This document shows positions 44,175-52,513 of a DNA stretch of 64,000 bases, piece after piece (position 1 is the first letter of the stretch; every line of letters begins with the position of its first letter). The notes under the pieces were generated by a model. The model did not search any database. It was not told the origin of the DNA and saw only the letters and a list, made by a program, of their open reading frames with translations. A program made the position numbers and the translations under genes. This stretch comes from Verrucomicrobiaceae bacterium. Lineage in GTDB: Bacteria > Verrucomicrobiota > Verrucomicrobiia > Verrucomicrobiales > Verrucomicrobiaceae. The stretch covers positions 2,418,001-2,482,000 of the forward strand of contig JABTUN010000001.1 of NCBI GenBank assembly GCA_015075365.1. The letters run 5' to 3'.

Positions 44175-44897
44175 ATGAGCCCCGCCCATCCCGACAGCAC
44201 CGATCTCGACCGCCTGCACGCCGCTGTGAAGCGTGAGAAGGCTGATCAGGCCCCCGAAAACGCCCCCGCGCCGATGTGGGCCACCTTCCTGCTCATGATT
44301 GTCGCCGTGATCGCCGGTGCCCAGCTCGGAGGAGGCAACCTTGGCGGCCTCAAGTTCAGCGTGAACAATCCTTTCCCGGCACCCACGCCAGGTGATGACA
44401 TCCGCCCAGGCGGTGGTGGTGGTGCGGACGCGCTCGATCCCTTCGCCCTCGCCATGAAGAAGGGCGCCGGCGGCTACGCCGTTTGCGGTGGCTGCCACCA
44501 GGGCAATGGCGCGGGCATCCCCGGCCAGTTCCCCCCGCTCGCCGGGTCGGAGTGGGTCACGGGCGGCACGGAGCGCCTCATCCGCGTCGTGCAACACGGC
44601 CTTGTGGGTGCCATCACCGTCAAAGGCCAGGGCTACAACACCCCTGGCGGCATGCAGCCCTTCGGCGCGGCCATGTCCAGCCAGGACCTTGCCAACGTGC
44701 TGACCTACATCCGCAATTCCTGGGGCAATGAAGGCACCATGATCACCAAGGAAATGGTCCAGAAGGTCCGCGATGAGGAAAAACGCGCCAGCCAATGGAC
44801 CGAGGCCGATTTGAAGCCCTTCGCCGACAAAAATGTTCCTGGTGACATCCCTGCCGGTCCCGGAGTCACCGCCGCTGCTGCTCCAGCCGCCAAGTAA
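44175..44897 (+). CDS. Membrane-anchored monohaem cytochrome c (in the place of CcoP)
   Basis: This 240-residue protein has one transmembrane helix (MWATFLLMIVAVIAGAQLGG) and a single haem motif CGGCHQGNGAGIPGQFPPLA, with the axial Met probably in MQPFGAAMS. Classical CcoP has two haems and about 300 residues; this one has one, so it is a CcoP substitute or an independent carrier. The 33-bp gap before it contains a direct repeat (AGCTTTCAT, twice). C-terminal tail Ala/Pro rich as in its neighbours. Confidence 0.87.
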   Translation: MSPAHPDSTDLDRLHAAVKREKADQAPENAPAPMWATFLLMIVAVIAGAQLGGGNLGGLKFSVNNPFPAPTPGDDIRPGGGGGADALDPFALAMKKGAGGYAVCGGCHQGNGAGIPGQFPPLAGSEWVTGGTERLIRVVQHGLVGAITVKGQGYNTPGGMQPFGAAMSSQDLANVLTYIRNSWGNEGTMITKEMVQKVRDEEKRASQWTEADLKPFADKNVPGDIPAGPGVTAAAAPAAK

Positions 44898-44915
44898 TTC
44901 AATCTCAACCCCGCG

Positions 44916-45737
44916 ATGACTCGTGTAGCACAAACCGACTCCCGCAAGGCGCTCTGCATCGCCTTCGGGGCCGTTTTGTGCCTTACCAACAGCAGTTGCG
45001 GGAAAGTGGCCGAATCCGGTCCGCAACTCCCCTCCGCGCCGCTGGCACCCGCCGTACAAGTTCCGGAAAAAGCCTCCATTTCCGGCAAAATCACCCTGCA
45101 GGGTGTCGAAGCCGCGAAACTGACGAAGACCGTCGATGTCGGTGGAAACCCGTTTTGCACCGGACACGGAGAAATCATCGATTCGACTTGGAAAGTGGCT
45201 GAAAATGGCGCGCTGGCTGATGTGGTCGTCACTGTGTCCGGCAGCAAGCGCGCCTCGAACATGCCTGCCACCGCGCCATTGGTCGATCAGACCCGTTGCG
45301 AGTTCGTTCCGCACACGCTGGCTGTCCAACCCGGCCAGGACGTCCGTTTCCACAACAGCGACCTCACCTTCCACAACATCCGTGTTGCAAAGCATCAGCT
45401 TGGAACACGCACGGGGGGAGAAAACCTTGCCAACCTCGCCCAGGCATCGCATGGCGATGAGAATATCCTGAATTTCTCCGTCCCTGGCATCTACCGCCTC
45501 GAATGTGACGTACATCGCTGGATGAAGGCCTGGATCGTTGTCCATGAGGGCATTCACAGCGCTGTCACCGCCGCCGATGGCAGCTACAGCATCAACCGCG
45601 CCCTCGCCGATGGCACCTATACGGTGCAGGCCTGGCATCCGCAGTTCGCCGCCCCCCTGACCCAGACTGTGACCGTCGCAGGCGGCACTGCCAAGGCCGA
45701 CTTCATCTTTGATCACGCCCTGGCATTCCAGCCCTGA
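44916..45737 (+). CDS. Cupredoxin-like lipoprotein
   Basis: This is a 273-residue exported protein with a lipobox-like end of the signal (LTNSSC, Cys28). The centre carries blue-copper ligands in plastocyanin order: His153 (LTFHNIR), Cys197, His200 and Met203 (LECDVHRWMK). The region after residue 205 is a carboxypeptidase-regulatory-like beta domain (AVTAADGSYSINRALADGTY). It sits between the two oxidase gene sets and so could be the electron carrier between ACIII and an oxidase, or a copper donor to CuA/CuB. A CTGHG motif at 81 is an additional Cys/His pair, not a haem site. Confidence 0.75.
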   Translation: MTRVAQTDSRKALCIAFGAVLCLTNSSCGKVAESGPQLPSAPLAPAVQVPEKASISGKITLQGVEAAKLTKTVDVGGNPFCTGHGEIIDSTWKVAENGALADVVVTVSGSKRASNMPATAPLVDQTRCEFVPHTLAVQPGQDVRFHNSDLTFHNIRVAKHQLGTRTGGENLANLAQASHGDENILNFSVPGIYRLECDVHRWMKAWIVVHEGIHSAVTAADGSYSINRALADGTYTVQAWHPQFAAPLTQTVTVAGGTAKADFIFDHALAFQP

Positions 45738-45766
45738 ACTTGAAACCTGAAACTTTGAACTGAAAC

Positions 45767-47731
45767 ATGAGCGCCGCCGCCATTCCTCACGACCACGCAC
45801 ACGATCATGCGCATGACCACCACGAGCAGAGCTGGATCTGGAAGTACGTCTTTTCCACCGATCACAAGACCATCGGCATGCAGTACGCCGTCACCGGCAT
45901 GCTGTTCCTGCTGTTCGGATTCTTCCTCATGCTGCTCATGCGCTGGAGCATCGCCTATCCAGGCGTGCCTCTTCCTGGCATCGACGTGCTTCGCGCCATC
46001 CCTGGGCTTGGCTGGGCCTTCGAGGAGATGTTTGGCCGCTGGCTGAATGCGGATGGCTCCCTGAACGGCGAGCTCTACAACATGCTCGGCGCCATGCACG
46101 GCACGATCATGGTGTTCTTCGGTATCGTGCCGCTCGGATTTGCCGGTTTCGTCAATTTTGTCATGCCGTTGCAGATCGGGACCATCGACATGGCCTTTCC
46201 GAAGCTGAACATGGCCTCCTACTGGTGTTTCTTCGTCAGTTGCGTGCTCATGATGCTCAGCTTCTTCGTCGGCACCGGCCCGGTGCAGACGGGTTGGACG
46301 ATGTACTCCCCGCTGGCCTCCACGATGACCATCGGTGTCTCGGATGTGTGGAACCACGGCCACACCTGGTGGTTGATGGCGATGGTGTTCAACATCTCCG
46401 CCTCGTTGCTCGGCTCCGTGAACGTGGTGGCCACTTTCATCAATCTGCGCGCCAAGGGCATGAGCTACATGCGCCTGCCGTTCTTCTCCTGGGCCATGTT
46501 CGTGATCGGCTTCCTTTTGCTGCTGGCCTTCCCGCCGCTCGAAGTGGCGGCGCTGCTGCAGCTCTCTGACCGCGTGTTCGGCTCCTCTTTCTTCCTGCCG
46601 ACGGGCCTCGTCGAGGGCGGGAAGCATCTCGACATCTCGGGCGGGGGCTCGCCGCTGCTCTACCAGCATCTGTTCTGGTTCCTCGCACACCCGGAGGTGT
46701 ATGTGTTGATCCTTCCCGCGTTCGCCATCCTGAGCGATGTCATCCCCAACAATGCGCGGCGTCCGCTGTGGGGCTACAAGACGATGGTCTATTCCGTGCT
46801 CACGCTCGCCTTCCTGAGCTTCCTGGTGTGGGCGCATCATATGTATCTCACCGGCATGGGCACGATGATGTCCACTTACTTCCAGATCACCACGGTGCTC
46901 ATCTCCGTGCCCTCCGTGATCTTGCTGACCTGCCTCATGATCTCCCTGTGGGGAGGCTCCATCCGCTTCAACACGCAGATGCTCTTCGCCTCCGCCTTCC
47001 TGCCTATGTTTGGCATCGGCGGTCTCACCGGCCTGCCGCTGGCTTTCAGCTTCATCGACCTCGCCCTGCACGACACCTACTACGTCATCGGCCACTTCCA
47101 TTATGTCGTGGCACCGGGCACGCTTTTCGCCCTCTTCGCGGGCGTATATCACTGGTTCCCGAAGGCCACCGGCCGCTTCATGAGCGACAAGCTGGGCAAG
47201 CTGCACTTCTGGCCTTCCCTGATCGGCATGAACCTTCTCTTTGCCCCCATGTTCATCCAGGGCATGGCCGGATTCCACCGCCGCTGGTATGACGGCGGCA
47301 AGTACTTCGAGCAGACCGCCGCCTTCCAGAACTGGAGCACGACCTTCACGCACAAGGTGGGTGCCTTCCTCGGCCTCGACATCCCGGACAACATGCTCTC
47401 GCTGAACGTGGTCATGTCCTTCGGTGCCTTCATCCTCGCGCTCGGTCAGGTGCCTTTCATCATCAACTTCTGGATCAGCATCAAAGGAGGCGAAAAGGTG
47501 AAGAGTGACAATCCCTGGCAGGCCACCACGCTGGAATGGGCCACCCCCACCCCGCCGCCGCACGGCAACTTCGTCTTTGATGTGAACGCGCACCGCGGCC
47601 CTTACGAGTACAGCGTCCCCGGACATCCCGCCGATTTCTTCCCGCAGTGGGAGAGCGCACACGGCACCCCCAAGCCCGATGGCAGCGATGCTCCCGCCAA
47701 AACCGAGTCCGCGCATGCGGCGCACCATTAA
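45767..47731 (+). CDS. coxA: A-type cytochrome c oxidase subunit I
   Basis: This is a 654-residue catalytic subunit. The first 20 residues are His/Asp-rich (IPHDHAHDHAHDHHEQSW). It shows the A-type signature AHPEVYVLILPAFAILSDVI, where His and Tyr make the crosslinked CuB site, then WAHHMYL (two CuB His) and DTYYVIGHFHYVV (haem a and a3 His). The K- and D-channel residues are in expected blocks. It couples oxygen reduction to proton pumping. Gene order is coxA first, unlike most operons, where coxB precedes it. The 29-bp spacer before it is a short-period GAAAC repeat. Confidence 0.96.
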   Translation: MSAAAIPHDHAHDHAHDHHEQSWIWKYVFSTDHKTIGMQYAVTGMLFLLFGFFLMLLMRWSIAYPGVPLPGIDVLRAIPGLGWAFEEMFGRWLNADGSLNGELYNMLGAMHGTIMVFFGIVPLGFAGFVNFVMPLQIGTIDMAFPKLNMASYWCFFVSCVLMMLSFFVGTGPVQTGWTMYSPLASTMTIGVSDVWNHGHTWWLMAMVFNISASLLGSVNVVATFINLRAKGMSYMRLPFFSWAMFVIGFLLLLAFPPLEVAALLQLSDRVFGSSFFLPTGLVEGGKHLDISGGGSPLLYQHLFWFLAHPEVYVLILPAFAILSDVIPNNARRPLWGYKTMVYSVLTLAFLSFLVWAHHMYLTGMGTMMSTYFQITTVLISVPSVILLTCLMISLWGGSIRFNTQMLFASAFLPMFGIGGLTGLPLAFSFIDLALHDTYYVIGHFHYVVAPGTLFALFAGVYHWFPKATGRFMSDKLGKLHFWPSLIGMNLLFAPMFIQGMAGFHRRWYDGGKYFEQTAAFQNWSTTFTHKVGAFLGLDIPDNMLSLNVVMSFGAFILALGQVPFIINFWISIKGGEKVKSDNPWQATTLEWATPTPPPHGNFVFDVNAHRGPYEYSVPGHPADFFPQWESAHGTPKPDGSDAPAKTESAHAAHH

Positions 47732-47770
47732 TTCAATCGAGAACAGCGAACCGAGAACCGCGAACTCCAC

Positions 47771-49315
47771 ATGGACATCCCTTACACCGTTCACGCCCGC
47801 CCCGACACCGGCCTCTACAACGCCAAGGTCGGTATCTGGCTCTTCCTCGCCTCTGAAGTCATGCTCTTCGGCGGCCTGTTCTCCAGCTACATCTTCCTGC
47901 GCCTCGGAGCGGACTATCCCTGGCCGATCCATGAGCTCGACTGGACCCTCGGCGGCATCAACACCGTCGTCCTCATCGCATCCTCCGTCACCGTCGTGTG
48001 GGCGTGGGCCGCGGTGAAAATGCGCAAGCATGGGCTCTACAAGATCCTCATGCTCATCACGATCCTCTGCGCCGCGGTCTTCATGGTGAACAAGACCATT
48101 GAGTACACCGGCAAGTTGAACCACTGGAGCGTCACGCTCACCGACGGCAGCATCCTCTCCGGCCACCTTCCGAAGGATGAAAAAGGACATTACATCCCCT
48201 ACCAGGTGAAATTTGAGGGTCAGGAGATCACCCTCACCGTTTCCGGCATGCACCGCGCTGTCGATGCCAATCCGGTCGATTATGTACTGCCCCATATCGA
48301 AGGTGGCGCGCCGAAATTCAAGGCCGCACCCGCAGCTGCCGCCTACTCGTTCGCCAAGGCCAAGTCGCCCGATTTCAGCGCGCTCGGTTCTTCGGATTGG
48401 GAGCTGAACGCCTCCACTTTTGCGCAAATCCGCTCCATTTCCCTCGCCGCAGCCCGCGAGGCCTGGAAGGCAGAGCGTGACGACAAGATCGCCCTCGCTG
48501 AAAAGGCCCTCGCCGCTGCCGAGGCGCTGCCAGAGGGCCAGGAGCGCGCTTATGGCATCCAGGAGGCCAAAAAAGCCCTCACCAGCGCCAAAAACTTTAA
48601 CCAGGTGCCGGACACCAAGATCAAGCTCGTCGCCACGGCTCCCTTCAAGGTCGCTGTCGAGGCCTCAAAGCTTCTCGCCCGCCAGACCGCTGATGCGATC
48701 ATCTTCCGCGATGGCTCCGCCGCCACAGGCAAGCTCCTCGATGACAAATTTACCCTCGAGGCAGACGCGCTCGACCTCCGCAGCCTCGCCGATCAAGCGC
48801 GTGAGAAGTCCCTCGCCTTCGACGCTCGCTACCTCGGCGAGAAATGGCAGAAGCACTTCATCGCCAACCGCGCCGCCGAGAACAAAAAATTCGACGAGAA
48901 ATACAGCGACGGCAAAGGCGGCGTCACCCGTGACCGTGAAAAGTCCGCCACCTTCAAAAAACACGCCTACGGGCTGCATCTCGACTCCCCGGAGCCGAAG
49001 GGTGATCATGGCGGAGCGCTTGGCGACGGCCCCCACCACCCTGTCCTGCACATTGAGAGCAAGGACATCACCTTCTTCTCCAACTACACGCCAAAGCTCA
49101 ACACCTACTACGCCATCTACTTCACTCTCACCGGCCTGCATGGTCTTCACGTGGTGGCTGGCGCGCTCGTCCTGGCCTACTTCCTGGTCTTCAACGGCAG
49201 GATGCTGCGCGAAGACCCTGAGCACCTGGCCAACCGCATCGAAGTCGGCGGTCTCTTCTGGCACTTCGTCGATCTCATCTGGATCTTCCTCTTCCCGCTC
49301 CTCTATCTTCTCTAA
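47771..49315 (+). CDS. coxC: Cytochrome c oxidase subunit III with large soluble insertion
   Basis: This is a 514-residue protein against about 200 for ordinary CoxC of this type. The first 113 residues contain three helices (GIWLFLASEVMLFGGLFSSY, INTVVLIASSVTVVWAWAAV, ILMLITILCAAVFMVNKTIE) ending in the usual EY. The last 75 contain the remaining two (YYAIYFTLTGLHGLHVVAGA, FWHFVDLIWIFLFPLLYLL). Between residues 115 and 435 is a soluble segment not found in the family. It has a beta-rich start (WSVTLTDGSILSGHLP), an Ala/Glu/Lys-rich coiled-coil-like middle (KIALAEKALAAAEALPEGQE), another DGS repeat (IIFRDGSAATGKLLDDKFTL) and a His-rich end (GDHGGALGDGPHHPV). No stop or frameshift interrupts it, so it is a genuine insertion. 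Confidence 0.9.
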   Translation: MDIPYTVHARPDTGLYNAKVGIWLFLASEVMLFGGLFSSYIFLRLGADYPWPIHELDWTLGGINTVVLIASSVTVVWAWAAVKMRKHGLYKILMLITILCAAVFMVNKTIEYTGKLNHWSVTLTDGSILSGHLPKDEKGHYIPYQVKFEGQEITLTVSGMHRAVDANPVDYVLPHIEGGAPKFKAAPAAAAYSFAKAKSPDFSALGSSDWELNASTFAQIRSISLAAAREAWKAERDDKIALAEKALAAAEALPEGQERAYGIQEAKKALTSAKNFNQVPDTKIKLVATAPFKVAVEASKLLARQTADAIIFRDGSAATGKLLDDKFTLEADALDLRSLADQAREKSLAFDARYLGEKWQKHFIANRAAENKKFDEKYSDGKGGVTRDREKSATFKKHAYGLHLDSPEPKGDHGGALGDGPHHPVLHIESKDITFFSNYTPKLNTYYAIYFTLTGLHGLHVVAGALVLAYFLVFNGRMLREDPEHLANRIEVGGLFWHFVDLIWIFLFPLLYLL

Positions 49316-49338
49316 TTCGTAGTTCGGGCTTCAGCTCG
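49316..49338. repeat. REP-like sequence after coxC
   Basis: Starts TTCGTAGTTCGGGCTT, identical over 16 bases to the minus strand near 27850-27868. The remainder can form a weak hairpin (GGGCTTCAGCTC with G-T pairs). Confidence 0.55.
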
Positions 49339-49368
49339 TCATTTTATCCCCACTTTCCTCTTCACGCC

Positions 49369-49713
49369 ATGTCCGACTCCGCCGATCCCGCCGAGCTTCA
49401 GAAGCACGTCAAAAAGTACCTGCTCATCGGGGGCATCCTGCTCGCCGCCACCGCCGCTACCATCGCCATCGCGTTCTACGAGTTTCCAACGCATAGCATG
49501 AACATCATCGTCGGCATGATCGTGGCCACCATCAAGGCCTCGCTCGTCGCCCTCATTTTCATGCACTTGAACCATGAGCGGCCGCTCATCTACAAGTTCC
49601 TAGCCTTCACCACGGTCTTCTGCGTCGTCCTCTTTGTCCTTTTCATCTTCTCCAACGCCGATCCCCTCGTCGATCACGGCTTCGATGCGCCCCTTGAGGC
49701 CGTCGAAAAGTGA
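49369..49713 (+). CDS. coxD: Cytochrome c oxidase subunit IV-like (CoxD/CtaF)
   Basis: This 114-residue membrane protein has three hydrophobic helices (YLLIGGILLAATAATIAIAF, MNIIVGMIVATIKASLVALI, YKFLAFTTVFCVVLFVLFIF) and the FMHLNHERPLIYK motif typical of the prokaryotic subunit IV family. It stabilises the oxidase core. It lies 53 bp after coxC. Confidence 0.85.
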   Translation: MSDSADPAELQKHVKKYLLIGGILLAATAATIAIAFYEFPTHSMNIIVGMIVATIKASLVALIFMHLNHERPLIYKFLAFTTVFCVVLFVLFIFSNADPLVDHGFDAPLEAVEK

Positions 49714-49736
49714 CTGCCGTCTGAAAACCGCGAACC

Positions 49737-49943
49737 ATGTCACTGAAGTACTTCCACCTCGTTTTCCTCTTCTTCGCCACCGTGATGGACGGTGCGTTTT
49801 GGGCGTGGACACACTTCATGCCGGATGAGGCTGCTCGCGCGGGTGCCGCCCACCTCGCGCCCTATGCCGGCTGGCTCTGCATTCTCCTCATCGCCTACAG
49901 CGGCTGGTACATCGCCCAAAAGATGAAAACCATCATTGTCTGA
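49737..49943 (+). CDS. Mini membrane protein in oxidase operon (68 aa)
   Basis: This 68-residue protein has two predicted helices (YFHLVFLFFATVMDGAFWAW and GWLCILLIAYSGWYIAQKMK). It is not a recognised subunit. Position between coxD and coxB and overlapping spacing (23 bp either side or less) suggest an accessory oxidase subunit or assembly factor. An ATG is preceded by AAAACCGCGAACC rather than a Shine-Dalgarno sequence. Confidence 0.65.
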   Translation: MSLKYFHLVFLFFATVMDGAFWAWTHFMPDEAARAGAAHLAPYAGWLCILLIAYSGWYIAQKMKTIIV

Positions 49944-49950
49944 CACGCAC

Positions 49951-50142
49951 ATGACCACCCTCCTTCCCATAGCTTGCGCCACATGTCTCGCCGACAAGGG
50001 CAGCGTCATCGGCCAGGCGCAGGGTTTTGCCATCCTGACCATGCTCGTCGTTCTCGCTTTCATGTTCCTCTGCGTCGGCGGTCTCTTTTTCACCCTCGCC
50101 CGTCGTCAAAAGAAGCACCAGCTCGCAGCCGCTGCCTTTTAA
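49951..50142 (+). CDS. Mini membrane protein in oxidase operon (63 aa)
   Basis: This 63-residue protein has one strong helix (GFAILTMLVVLAFMFLCVGG) and a basic C-terminus (ARRQKKHQLAAAAF). Two Cys occur early (ACATCLADKG), a CxxC that could bind copper or form a disulfide. It starts 7 bp after the previous gene, ending 45 bp before coxB. Family unknown; perhaps a copper-insertion or small structural subunit. Confidence 0.6.
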   Translation: MTTLLPIACATCLADKGSVIGQAQGFAILTMLVVLAFMFLCVGGLFFTLARRQKKHQLAAAAF

Positions 50143-50187
50143 TTTGAAATCTTCCGCTCTCCGCCCTTAGCCCTCTGCTTTCCCCTC

Positions 50188-50982
50188 ATGAGTCCCGCAA
50201 TCTTCAACGAATGGATCGGCCAGACCCCCAACGCCTCCGAGCACGGCGGCCTCGTCGATCACATGCTCGGCTTCGTCCACTGGTTCATGCTCGTCCTGCT
50301 CATCGGCTGGAGCATTTACCTCATCATCGCCTTCTACCGGTTCAATGAGAAGCGCGCCAAGCGCGCGGACTACCACGGCGTCACCGGCCATGCCACCACG
50401 CACATCGAGATCGGCGTCGTCATCGTCGAGGCCATCCTGCTGCTCGGTTTCGCCTTCCCATTGTGGTCCCGTCAGGCGGACGATTACCCCACGAGCCCGG
50501 ACACGGTCCGCATGCGCGCGTTGGGCGAAAAGTTCCTTTGGAACTTCCAATACGCTGGCGAGGACGCCTTGTTGAGCGCCTGGGAAGGCCGCTATCTCTC
50601 CGCGAACAACCAGACCGGCAAGGACCCGCATGACCCCACCGGCAAGGATGACTTCGTCAATCCCGGCACCATGAAGCTGCCCGTCGGCCGCCCGGTCATC
50701 GTCGATGTCGCCTCCAAGGACGTCATCCACAATCTCGCCCTCGTTCCCATGCGCGCCGCGCAGGACGCCACGCCCGGTGTGAAGGCCCACATGTGGTTCA
50801 AGCCCATCAAGACCGGCACCTGGGACATTATCTGCGGCCAGCTTTGCGGCCCCGGTCATGCGCAGATGAAGGCCGTGCTCGAGGTCGTCGATCCCAAGGA
50901 GTTCGACGACTGGGCCAAGGAACAATCCGCCGCCGCCAAAAAGAAAGCCGACGAATCCACGGCCACGGCAGGCGCGAAGTGA
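50188..50982 (+). CDS. coxB: Cytochrome c oxidase subunit II (CuA)
   Basis: This 264-residue protein has two N-terminal helices (FVHWFMLVLLIGWSIYLIIA, VVIVEAILLLGFAFPLW) and a periplasmic cupredoxin domain. The CuA ligands are His181 (VIHNLA), Cys216 and Cys220 (CGQLCGPGH), His224 and Met227. The residue between the two Cys that is often Glu is Gln here (CGQLC). In CuA this position uses its backbone carbonyl, so function is probably preserved. It is placed last in the oxidase operon instead of first. No C-terminal haem domain, so it is not a caa3 subunit. Confidence 0.94.
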   Translation: MSPAIFNEWIGQTPNASEHGGLVDHMLGFVHWFMLVLLIGWSIYLIIAFYRFNEKRAKRADYHGVTGHATTHIEIGVVIVEAILLLGFAFPLWSRQADDYPTSPDTVRMRALGEKFLWNFQYAGEDALLSAWEGRYLSANNQTGKDPHDPTGKDDFVNPGTMKLPVGRPVIVDVASKDVIHNLALVPMRAAQDATPGVKAHMWFKPIKTGTWDIICGQLCGPGHAQMKAVLEVVDPKEFDDWAKEQSAAAKKKADESTATAGAK

Positions 50983-50984
50983 TG

Positions 50985-51054
50985 CCGTTCGTTGTTCCCG
51001 GTTCGCCGTTCGCAGTTGGAACCGCGAACAAGGAACCTAGAACCGCGAAGTGAC
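50985..51054. repeat. Spacer with GAAC-type repeats and inverted repeat before ctaA
   Basis: GTTCCCGGTTCGC near 50994 is an imperfect inverted copy of GCGAACAAGGAAC near 51024. GAACC/GCGAA units repeat at 7-10 bp intervals. Confidence 0.5.
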
Positions 51055-52140
51055 ATGTCCCGCGCCTTTCACCGCTACTCGCTCCTCACCCTCGCCGTCG
51101 GTGTGGTGCTCATCTGGTGGGGAGCGGCGGTGACCACCGAGGATGTCGGCCTCGCCGTCCCTGACTGGCCGCTATGCTTTGGGAAAATCAATCCCGAGGG
51201 CTGGTACAAGGTGCCTGCGCTGCTTTTGGAGCATGGGCATCGCTGGATTGCCACCACCATCGGCTTTCTGGTGCTCGGCCAGTATTTCTGGGTCTTTGCC
51301 CGCCATCAGCCGAATGCCGCGGAGGCCGGCATTCTGATCCTGACCGGGATTGGCTATCTAGTGCTCGTGTACATGGGCCAGCTCGTCATCGCAGGCCTCA
51401 TCCTCGGCATGGGACTCGTCTGGCTGTGCCTCACCTGGTACGGACGGCGCTGGCATCTGCTGCGTGGGTTGACCACGCTCGCGCTCATGCTGGTCATCCT
51501 CCAGGCGTCGCTTGGCGGCCTGCGTGTGCTCAAGATGTCCAATGCCTACGGCGTCATCCACGGCACGCTCGGCCAGCTCTTTTACTGCCTGCTCATCCTG
51601 ATCGCCTTCGCCTCCTCGCGCACCTGGGAGGAGGGCACGCTCCGCCTCTCGGAGCGCACAGCCCTCAGGGCGCGTCTTTGGAGCCTGGGGCTCTTTCTCG
51701 CCGTCTTCGCGCAGCTCGTCATCGGGGCCACGCTGCGCCACACACAGCGGGACCACCTCGCCGCGGGCGACATTCTGACGACGAAAGGCCTGCTCGTTCC
51801 ACCCGTCGTGCCCGCGGACGCCTTCGTGCTCTTTCTGCACAAATATTGGGGCTTTACCACCGCCGTGCTGGTCCTGGTGGTGGCCGTGAAGGCGCACCGC
51901 TGGCTCATCACGCTTCCGCGCTTGCGCTGGGTGCCCGCGTTGCTGCTTTATCTGCCCGTCATCCAGGTCACGCTCGGCATTTTCGTCATCCTCACCGGCA
52001 AATCCTTCTGGATCACCAATTTCCACGTCCTCAACGGTCTCGCCCTTCTCGCGCTCAGCTTCCTCCTCGCCGCGACGCTGTGGGGCGCGTATCTCCGCGC
52101 GTCGCGCGGTTCATCTCCCGCCTCCACAGCCGATGGATGA
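51055..52140 (+). CDS. ctaA: Haem A synthase (CtaA/Cox15)
   Basis: This 361-residue membrane enzyme oxidises haem O to haem A, needed by the A-type oxidase encoded just before. About eight helices are visible. Conserved family blocks: WGAAVTTEDVGLAVPDWPLC, LLLEHGHRWIATTIGFLVLG (His ligands), LVYMGQLVIAGLILGMGL, GVIHGTLGQLFYCLLILIAF, FLHKYWGFTTAVLVLVVAVK (His) and FHVLNGLALLALSFLLAATL. The start was set at the ATG of MSRAFHRYS; the frame is open upstream through the repeat-rich spacer. No haem O synthase (ctaB) is in the window. It overlaps the haemoglobin gene by 8 bp. Confidence 0.9.
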   Translation: MSRAFHRYSLLTLAVGVVLIWWGAAVTTEDVGLAVPDWPLCFGKINPEGWYKVPALLLEHGHRWIATTIGFLVLGQYFWVFARHQPNAAEAGILILTGIGYLVLVYMGQLVIAGLILGMGLVWLCLTWYGRRWHLLRGLTTLALMLVILQASLGGLRVLKMSNAYGVIHGTLGQLFYCLLILIAFASSRTWEEGTLRLSERTALRARLWSLGLFLAVFAQLVIGATLRHTQRDHLAAGDILTTKGLLVPPVVPADAFVLFLHKYWGFTTAVLVLVVAVKAHRWLITLPRLRWVPALLLYLPVIQVTLGIFVILTGKSFWITNFHVLNGLALLALSFLLAATLWGAYLRASRGSSPASTADG

Positions 52141-52513
52141 GATATCCACCCTCTGCGCCCGCGTCGGCGAGGAAACACTGCGCGCCATGGTCGCCGCGTT
52201 TTACCGCCGTGTGCGTGTGGATGACATCATCGGCCCCATGTATCCGCAGGACGACTGGGAGGGCTCCGAGAAGCGCCTTGCGGATTTCATCGTCTATCGC
52301 TTCGGCGGCCCGCAGACCTACCTCGAAGAGCGCGGTCACCCGCGGTTACGGGGCAGGCACATGCCGTTCCCCATCGACCTCGCCGCGCGGGATCGCTGGC
52401 TCGATCTCATGGGCCAGTCGATGCGGGAGGCCGGGATTCCCGCCGACGAGGCAGCGCTCATCGGCGGATTCTTCGCCCAGGTGGCTGACATGATGCGCAA
52501 CCGGCCGGGTTGA
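52133..52513 (+). CDS. Truncated haemoglobin (group II/III-like)
   Basis: This 126-residue globin has the motif GGPQTYLEERGHPRLRGRHM; the His in RGRHM should be the proximal haem ligand, and FYRRVRVDDIIGPMYP is the typical B/CD region. RDRWLDLMGQSMREAGIP follows in the G helix. These small globins bind oxygen or NO and often protect respiration. Its ATG lies inside the end of ctaA (overlap of 8 bp), so the two are translationally linked. Its presence with oxidase genes suggests oxygen delivery or NO detoxification at the terminal oxidases. Confidence 0.88.
   Translation: MDEISTLCARVGEETLRAMVAAFYRRVRVDDIIGPMYPQDDWEGSEKRLADFIVYRFGGPQTYLEERGHPRLRGRHMPFPIDLAARDRWLDLMGQSMREAGIPADEAALIGGFFAQVADMMRNRPG

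Noticed and set aside
44175..44897. Classical CcoP
   Set aside because: Only one CXXCH and a shorter length; CcoP has two haem c sites.
45713..48427. A 904-codon minus-strand frame opposite coxA and coxC
   Set aside because: Antisense shadow of the oxidase genes; Glu/His/Gly-rich without features.
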